From Capitulum mitella (Eukaryota > Arthropoda > Thecostraca > Pollicipedomorpha > Pollicipedidae): 64,000 nt of DNA. The notes below the pieces were generated by a model that was not told where the DNA came from, did no database searches, and saw nothing but the letters and a program-made list of their open reading frames with translations. Below are positions 57,440 to 64,000 of this stretch, one piece after another (positions within the stretch are counted from its first letter, which is position 1; each line of letters starts with the position of its first letter). The position numbers were made by a program, and so were the translations under genes. Where the stretch lies: the NCBI GenBank assembly GCA_030062745.1, contig CP099846.1:1364001-1428000 (forward strand). Direction: 5' to 3'.

Positions 57440-57935
57440 CGGCCGGCCGTGGTAGGTCAGGTCGGCCCGGCGGTGACCTGTTACCGGCCGTGGTAGGTCA
57501 GGTCGGCCCGGCGGTGACCTGTTACCGGCCGTGGTAGGTCAGGTCGGCCCGGCGGTGACCTGTTACCGGCCGTGGTAGGTCAGGTCGGCCCGGCGGTGAC
57601 CTGTTACCGGCCGCGGTAGGTCAGGTCGGCCCGGCGGTGACCTGTTACCGGCCGTGGTAGGTCAGGTCGGCCCGGCGGTGACCTGTTACCGGCCGTGGTA
57701 GGTCAGGTCGGCCCGGCGGTGACCTGTTACCGGCCGTGGTAGGTCAGGTCGGCCCGGCGATGGCCTGTTACCGGCCGTGGTAGGTCAGGTCGGCCCGGCG
57801 GTGACCTGTTACCGGCCGTGGTAGGTCAGGTCGGCCCGGCGGTGACCTGTTACCGGCCGCGGTAGGTCAGGTCGGCCCGGCGGTGACCTGTTACCGTCCG
57901 CGGTAGGTCAGGTCGGCCCGGCGATGACCCGCCGC
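57440..57935. repeat. 41-bp minisatellite with AGGTCA/TGACCT in each unit, about 12 copies
   Basis: Unit GGCCGTGGTAGGTCAGGTCG, GCCCGGCGGTGACCTGTTACC. The array ends about 20 bp before a probable splice acceptor (TCCGTCTCCAG, ending 57953). Each unit has AGGTCA and TGACCT facing each other, 14 bp apart. Confidence 0.95.
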
Positions 57936-57953
57936 TGACCTGTCCGTCTCCAG

Positions 57954-58541
57954 CCGCCTCTCGGCGCCGTCGCACCGTTAGCGGGCGGCGGCGGCGTCGC
58001 CGCTGGCCGGCCCGGCTCAGTGGCGGCTGAGCTGCCGCGGCGGCTGGACGTGCGCCGGAGCGGCTGCTGCCCGCGCGGCCGTCGGGCGCCGCTCGCCGGC
58101 CGCGCCGCCATGGCCACCGCCGAGTGCCTGCTCAAGAGCCCGCAGATGGTGAGCGCCATCCTGCGCAGCCAGCGGCGCCGCGCCTACAGCGTCGACCGGC
58201 TCCACCTGCTCAGCGAGTACGACGAGACGGCGGCCGAGGGCGGCAGCGACAGCGGCGACAGCGGTGTGCTGACGGCCTCGCCGCGCACGCCGCGCCGCCC
58301 TCTCTGCGCCTCGCTCAGCAGCGACGACGGCGGCTGGCTGTCGGCGCGCCGCGCCGCCGCCGTCGCCGGCGACGAGCGCTCGGAGCCGACCGACGAGGAC
58401 GAGGAGGCGGCGGTGGCGGCGGGCGCGGCGAGCTGCGCGCGCGCCCGCCGCCTGCTGGACTCGTACCGGCCGCCGCCGCCGCGCCCGGAGCGCGTTGACT
58501 GCCAGGTGCAGACCGAGGACGTGTTCCGCACCGAGCTGCAG
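57954..58541 (+). CDS. Probable coding exon of an unrecognised gene (possible first coding exon)
   Basis: The frame is open from an acceptor-like TCCGTCTCCAG (ending 57953) to a donor GTAAAC after 58541. An ATG at 58110 sits in GCCGCCATGG, an excellent start context, and gives 144 residues. The protein begins MATAECLLKSPQMVSAILRS, has a Ser/Asp/Gly-rich acidic part (EGGSDSGDSGVLTASPRTP), an acidic DEDEEAA tract, and ends VDCQVQTEDVFRTELQ at the donor. GC3 is very high, as in the Myo18 exons. Upstream of the ATG the frame also stays open, so it may be either an internal exon or a 5' exon. I do not recognise the family; it does not fit the next part of Myo18. It could be an alternative first exon or a separate, perhaps nested, gene. 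Confidence 0.55.
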
Positions 58542-59447
58542 GTAAACGCCGGACGAGGATCGACTCAGGCCGCGAGGTCCCCGGTTCCAATCGTAATGAT
58601 GGCAGGATTTTTCCGCACCCGGAAGTTTGCGGCGCGGAATGATGCCGGTGGTTAAAGCGTTTTTCTTTAGGCCGGTGACAAAGTCCTGGGCTGGGTCTGC
58701 GGCGGCCGTGGACGGAGGTTTTCCCGATGGCCGTCTGTATCTGTGCGTGGGCGGCGGGCGCTGGATTCGTCTCGATGGACGTCCCACCCTCGCCCGAGAC
58801 GCCTGAGGGCCGTATATCTGGGAACGCCGGGCATGAGCCGGCTGGCGAAAGGCTCGCCGGCCACGCTCCCTTTCTTTGGCTGCTGCAGCGTCCGATCGTT
58901 TTCCCCGCCGCGTCATGATTCTGACGGGGCAGCTCGAGTCAGCGCCGATCGTTATCCGCTCCGCTCTCTCGCCGTCACGAGCGCGTCGCCAGGCGCGGCC
59001 CGCGGCGCGTGATCCACCGCTCAGGATCCCACGCGCCGCCGCGCCGTCGTGCCGATCGTCGGTGTGGCGTGTGGCGGCGGCCGGTCTGGCTTCCACGCGC
59101 CGTGTGGTCCGGGATATCCGCCGCATTCTGTCCCGATTTTCGGCCCCGTCACAGCGATTTCCCTCGTGTTTGGTGGCGCAGCCGTAACTGAGACGACACT
59201 TGTGTCGGCACGGCTCTTTAGTGATGCTATCTCTCACGCGTCAGAGGTTTGCGCGGTGCGATGTCCCGTACCTGTTCCCCGGGCGATTTTTGCACCCAGA
59301 TGCGGGTTGCGAAATCTAGTTTCGAGGACGTGGGAGAAGCGCAGTGAGTCGTGCAGTCCAGCGCGCTGCCTGGCTGGTGTTACGGTCTGTAGTTTGTGTG
59401 AGCTCGATGAATGCGTATTTTTATGTGTTCAGAGCAGCCCCACTCCC
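58542..59447. other. Downstream of the unrecognised exon; no second exon seen
   Basis: GC-rich to about 59200. No exon continuing the 57954-58541 protein is recognisable. Confidence 0.45.
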
Positions 59448-59949
59448 TTAACCCTCGCCAGCATTCACCAGTTGGCCATCTTCGACAGTGCATGAATGGG
59501 GGTTGGTGACGACCCCCAGCCCTTTCCGAACTTGACGTGCTAGCACTGAAACAAAAGCGAGTGTGTAGCGTGGTCGTTTGGCTACACGATGATACTCGAT
59601 TTAACTTAAAGTTACGTTGACCTCACAGGCGACCTCAAGGGAGATTAGGTCATTGGATTTTGGCTTGCATTGGATATATGAGACGTAACGGACAGGGCGC
59701 TTGTGAGGTGCTTAAAACGATTTTTAGCGTTGAAGAAGGACTGAGACTGTCGTCAGTATGGAAATACGTGCTTCCAAGTACGTAACGACCCCGGCGTCAA
59801 TGAAAGGTCAGAAAGGTCAGTGACCTCAGTTTTTTACCTACGATGGCCTTGACCGAAGCAAAAATCCAAGTGCGAAGGTTACTGGCACCTTGGGTGACAC
59901 CGATGCTTACGACTGAGTACGACTGAGCATCGTGAAATGCGCCCAATGC
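59448..59949. mobile_element. Possible lone end of a third TTAA/hairpin element
   Basis: TTAACCCTCGCC at 59448 is followed 50 bp later by a G5-10 nt-C5 hairpin (59498-59517) and AT-rich DNA. The layout matches the long-spaced end of the two complete elements. No matching right end is visible before the next element starts at 59950. Confidence 0.3.
59814..59826. promoter_or_regulatory. Perfect IR-1 of nuclear-receptor half-sites
   Basis: AGGTCA-G-TGACCT. An inverted repeat of AGGTCA with one spacer base is the ideal ecdysone receptor/USP site of arthropods. It may be functional or a chance product of AGGTCA-rich repeat DNA. Confidence 0.3.
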
Positions 59950-60090
59950 TTAACCCGTCCCCGACTGGGGGGCAGTTGACTGCCCCCCCCCCCGAGGTTT
60001 TTCTGGGATTGCGAGAGAACGAACGAACACAGAGTCACAAAACTTTGTGTACCTTTTGCTTCATCAATTTTACATCTCTTTTCAAAATTT

Positions 60091-60131
60091 TGACCTCAGG
60101 TCACGTCAGATGCCTGACCTAGGTCAGGTCA
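60091..60131. promoter_or_regulatory. Cluster of AGGTCA half-sites
   Basis: TGACCTCAGGTCA at 60091 and TGACCTAGGTCAGGTCA at 60115: everted and direct arrangements of the half-site inside the second TTAA element. Confidence 0.25.
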
Positions 60132-60266
60132 AACAGACCTATGTCCAAAAAAGTTAAGCGTCCTGTAACTTTTTCTCAAAACAAGATATCTCAATAATAC
60201 TTTCAAGAATTAGTGAACGTGATGGATGCAACAAATCTGCTATCTCAGATTTTTCGGAGTTTTCCG

Positions 60267-60286
60267 AGGTCACTGACCTAAGGTCA
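60267..60286. promoter_or_regulatory. Second perfect IR-1 plus an extra half-site
   Basis: AGGTCA-C-TGACCT at 60267-60279 followed by AGGTCA at 60281. Another TGACCT-G-AGGTCA lies at 60411-60423. Confidence 0.3.
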
Positions 60287-61439
60287 AGCCCATTTTTAAC
60301 ACATGTCGTTTTTTCGGAAATTGACGGAATATTTCATAACATTTTTAGTGTGGAGTGAAGCAGACATTTGGTTGCCGTCATTGGGCAAAGTATCAGTGAC
60401 TTCCAGCCATTGACCTGAGGTCAGGTCACGATTAACTGTAGCGAGCCAAAATGTACCACCGTCAAAATCGGCGATAAATTACTCAGAATGAGTAGAAAAT
60501 GGCAGAACTAGCTTGCACAGACGGAAGTAATACCGTGAACCTTAAAAAAGTTTGAAAAAGTAGCATATTTTGGAAATAAACAGGCTCTCGCTAATAAAGC
60601 TCCGCCAGTTGTGTAGATTTGTAACTAATGAATTTTTCCAAAATTTCGGCATAAAAACCATGACAAGAACCACTAAGATCAATAAGGTATACATAGATGG
60701 TCTTTTTTGGCGAAAATAAATGAACGCTAAAATTAGTTCCCGTCAATTTGTTACCGCATACGGCAGCAGCGCACGCCTAGAGCCGCCGCGAGAAATGCCG
60801 TGTCTTTAACTCAACGTTTCGGCGTATATATTGAACAAATCCGGAAAATTAGGTGTGCATCGGCATTTACGGACCTTTACTTGTCCGCTGGCGCCTTTAC
60901 TTATGCGTTATTAGTCACAGCCCTTGAGATTCAGACCATTTCTCGGTCTCATGCAGTCGGCTATGAGAAAACATATATAGGACACAAATTGCTTACATAT
61001 TATTTGAAACTAAAAAAAAAATGAGACCAGTTTCGAGCTGTACTCGTCACTGGCTTTCCAACGGTATGCTTATTTTTATCGTGCGACCAACCGTTCGTGA
61101 GTTAGAGGGGGCGGCCAACTGCCCCCCCCCCCAGTCGCCCATGTTCGAAACGGACCGACGGTCGTGCGCGGGTTAATATACGATGGAGACCGTCGCCGTA
61201 TCAGGACTCCTCCATGGCCTGCCGTCGAGAAAGAAAGCATAGGTCAGTGACCCATGAAGTTATTCGCCACAAATTTTCAGGGAATGTGTAAAAAAGGTAT
61301 GAAAGTCGCTTATGCAAGATATCGGAGCGGTCGGAGCGGTCAGAGCGGTCAGAGGGGCGTTTGTGGTCAGCTAACGAAAACCATCAGGAGCGGTTGCGCC
61401 CTCTCCCTCTTGTACTGTGGAGGGTGAATACCTCAGTGC

Positions 61440-61872
61440 GACACGGTCCTGTACTGTGTTTTGTGGTTCGTCCACCGTGGCGTGGCTGGACGCGGTGCCG
61501 GAGACTGGGCTGATACGGTCCTGTACTGTGTTATGTGGTTCGTCCACCGTGGCGTGGCTGGACGCGGTGCCGGGGACTGGGCTGATACGGTCCTGTACTG
61601 TGTTTTGTGGTTCGTCCACCGTGGCGTGGCTGGACGCAGGACCGGAGACTGGGCTGATACGGTCCTGTACTGTGTTATGTGGTTCGTCCACCGTGGCGTG
61701 GCTGGACGCAGGACCGGAGACTGGGCTGATACGGTCCTGTACTGTGTTCTGTGGTTCGTCCACCGTGGCGTGGCTGGACGCAGGACCGGAGACTGGGCTG
61801 ATACGGTCCTGTACTGTGTTCTGTGGTTCGTCCACCGTGGCGTGGCTGGACGCAGGACCGGAGACTGGGCTG
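61440..61872. repeat. 72-bp minisatellite, six copies
   Basis: Unit GATACGGTCCTGTACTGTGT, TTTGTGGTTCGTCCACCGTG, GCGTGGCTGGACGCAGGACC, GGAGACTGGGCT. Exact 72-bp steps, for example 61511 and 61583. Because 72 is a multiple of three, repeat frames of 24 residues stay open on both strands; they are not genes. Confidence 0.96.
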
Positions 61873-62019
61873 ACAGCCGGCGCCGTGCGGCGGGCTCGGC
61901 CGGCGGCGCGGGCCGCCCTGTTGACGCCTCTACGGCTGGCTGGCTCGGCCGGGATTCGGTCTGGCCCGGAACGTCAGGCCGGGCCGATCTGAACCCCCAT
62001 CACGGACCGCGGAACAGAG

Positions 62020-62230
62020 GGAACTACGGTCACCGATCAGGGGAGGGGGGAACCCCAGTCATTGGTCGAAGGACGGAAGGGGATCCTGGTCAGACATCGG
62101 GGAAGGGGACACCGATCACCGGTCGAGGGACGGAAACTAACCCCGGTCAGACATCATGGAAGAAAAGGAAACACTGGTCGCCGGTCGAGGGAGGGAAGGA
62201 AATCCGTGTCACGTGGAAGAGGCGATTTTC
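62020..62230. repeat. Degenerate tandem repeat, unit about 50-60 bp
   Basis: GGTCAGACATC, CACCGGTCGAGGGACGGAA and related words recur about four times with changes. Confidence 0.7.
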
Positions 62231-64000
62231 ATGGTTCCCGGGAGGTGACTGATACTTTCATAGTATGTTAATTTCCACAGCATAGTTCTTATATCAAAAT
62301 GTTTTGTAGAAGAACTTTGTTGTCCTTGTACCCGTCTTGGTCTGCCTTCGTTTTGGTTTCGACATGGTGGCTACAGGAGTTGTTCATCGATAAGTTATTT
62401 TTCATTCATCAAACTACTCGTATGTGCGTTGGTTTTGTGGTCCATTTGTGAACAAAGAGGATGCGCTGGTTTTCGTAAGCTGGGGTTTTCGTCACGGGCT
62501 GCTGGGGCGTTTTAAAAGCAACGAGCTACAACAAACTCTTCCAGCCAGCCGCGTGTACTTTCCCACCAATAAATGCTTTATTTCCTCGACTTGGGTGGCC
62601 GTTAGCCAGTAATGGGTAGAAAGCAGTCATTTCATTGTTTCAATAAGTGCCATGTGTGCCCCGGAAGCTGTTGAACTTCCCCGCGTTTTGATGGGAGGCT
62701 AATCGTGTCTGTGTTCCGCCGCTTTTCTCCTGCCGGCTCCGAGTGTCGCTGTGTCACACTTACGGCTGGCCGGGAAGTGGCCGAGAACTTCTCCCACACG
62801 GGTCCTCAGCCGCGCCGGCGATGTAATGCCGCGTGTGGCCACCACGGGCGAGGTGCCGTTGCTCGTCACGAGCGTGGCCAGGTGTGCTGACGCTCAAGCG
62901 GGCCGATGAGGCCTCTGTGGCGACTGCCCACCTGGAATTCGAGACGATCACCTGTGACGTCTGTGGGAATGGCATCCGTCCATTATCTGTGGGCATGGCC
63001 GGCGATGTGCTGCCGCCTGCGACATCCTGTCCCGCGCGACGTCTCCGGAGACTTGAGCCTGCTGAGCCGAGAGCCGGGCCGAGCCGGCGCGCCGGTGGAC
63101 CGTGACGCTCCCGCTCCTGTCGAGTGTGTCTCCCGCGCCGGCGACGGCCAGCCGTCCCGGCCCGTCCCGTCCCGGCCCGTCCCGTCCCGGCCGGGCCCGT
63201 CCCGGCCCGGCCCGGCCAGGCCAGGCCCGGCCCGGCCAGGCCGGCGCCCGTGCCCGCCGGCCACGCTCGCCGTGAGCCGGCGGCCGGCCGGGTCCGGCAT
63301 CGTGTCACGGTGCCCGTTACTCGACGATTGGCCGCCACGTTTTATTCGCTCACGCTTTGAGGCGGCTCCGTTGTGCGGGAATTGCCGGTTTTTGTTTGCC
63401 GGCGCCGACGGCACGACATCACGGCGCGGCGGATGCCGGGTGGAGCCAGATGCCGCGCCGCCTGTGGTCTCGGCGCCCCGCTGCAGCCGAGCTCGGGAGC
63501 TGCGGAGGTCGGGGATCACGTCCGGGTGCCCGGCTGGTCTGTGTAGGAGGCGAGTTGACGTGCTCCACCGGCGCCATTTCCAGCCGGGCGACGCTGCTCT
63601 GGCCGATCGCCCAGGCGATGGTGTTCTGGCGCCGGCTGGGTGTTCCAGTTCTCACGGCGCCCTGCTGGGCCGATAACCACTGCCTCCGCGAGGTCAGGGG
63701 TGGCAAGTGTTTGACCTGTCCTGGACTGGATAATGTCCGCCGTGGCTGTGTAGGACGGGAAGTAGTCGCCTGGTTTCCCTGTGTCCGTCTGGGCTGGTGG
63801 CTGCCATTGCTGCGTGGACATCTGGTGGACTAGTGATGACAGACGTCACCTCCTCCATCCGGCTGTTGTCCTCCGTGGCCTGGGCCTCCCTAGTGTCCGC
63901 CGCTGACCGCCGACCGCGCTGGTCCTGTCCCAGTCAGTCCGCCGCAGACCGCCGACAACGCTGGTCCTCTCGCAGCCAATCCTCGACAGCGGAGAGTGGC
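62231..64000. other. No supported gene; repeat beginning at the window edge
   Basis: A short frame near 62880-63000 and another near 63520-63700 look mildly protein-like but have no recognisable domain. 63150-63245 is CCCGTCCCGG low complexity. From about 63900 a roughly 45-bp unit (CCGACCGCGCTGGTCCT type) appears twice and runs to the window end. Confidence 0.4.

Larger units (their letters stand above)
59950..61176. mobile_element. TTAA-flanked AT-rich element with G-run/C-run hairpin ends, second copy type
   Basis: TTAA at 59950-59953 and 61173-61176, with CCCG and CGGG just inside. The left hairpin is G6, CAGTTGACTG, C11 (59967-59993), and the right is G5, CGGCCAACTG, C11 (61107-61132). 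CGACTGGGGG and CAGTTG next to the hairpin are shared between the ends in inverted orientation. The interior is AT-rich and non-coding apart from a 74-residue frame (60800-61024) of no known kind. Architecture matches the element at 20605-21624 although the sequences differ. Confidence 0.6.

Noticed and set aside
61371-62252. Repeat frames of 150-260 residues
   Set aside because: Product of the 72-bp array.
62880-63000. Possible exon with FETITCDVCGNGIRPLSV
   Set aside because: Only a short stretch, no recognised domain, and unclear splice sites.

Overview
The window is nuclear DNA of an invertebrate animal. It has spliced genes with GT/AG introns, exons strongly biased to G or C at third codon positions, many minisatellites, and decayed eukaryotic retroelements. 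There are no bacterial operons. An arthropod is plausible, and a GC-rich crustacean such as a barnacle is a weak guess; no single feature proves it.

The one gene that can be identified firmly is a class XVIII unconventional myosin (Myo18) on the + strand. Thirteen coding exons between 24388 and 50555 join in frame to 828 residues. They cover the SH3-like N-terminal subdomain, the P-loop, switch I, switch II, the relay and actin-binding segments, and the region just before the end of the converter. All junctions have GT/AG ends and compatible phases. The exons for the N-terminal extension/PDZ part, the last piece of converter, the IQ motif and the coiled-coil tail were not found.

Layout: 1-24387 is GC-rich DNA with no gene I can support. 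It holds minisatellites, a TTAA-flanked AT-rich element (20605-21624), and one doubtful minus-strand Gln/Ser-rich reading frame (about 23250-23864). 24388-50555 is the Myo18 motor. Its introns carry minisatellites, a tRNA-like SINE head interrupted by a 33-bp array (44110-44469), and a dead LINE reverse transcriptase fragment (47100-47690). 50556-57439 has no exon; it holds two AT-rich arrays in opposite orientation around decayed minus-strand reading frames, and two minisatellites. 57440-58541 is a 41-bp minisatellite followed by a probable coding exon of an unrecognised gene with a very good start-codon context. 59448-61176 holds a second TTAA/hairpin element with clustered AGGTCA half-sites. 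61177-64000 has two more tandem arrays and no recognisable gene.

The most interesting points are three. First, two Myo18 introns contain minisatellites whose repeat unit includes the real 3' splice site, and for exon 11 the unit seems to have been seeded from the exon itself by a deletion between two GCCGGTG copies. Second, there is a family of TTAA-flanked elements with G-run/C-run hairpins near both ends. Third, a minisatellite has expanded between the A and B boxes of a tRNA-like SINE head.
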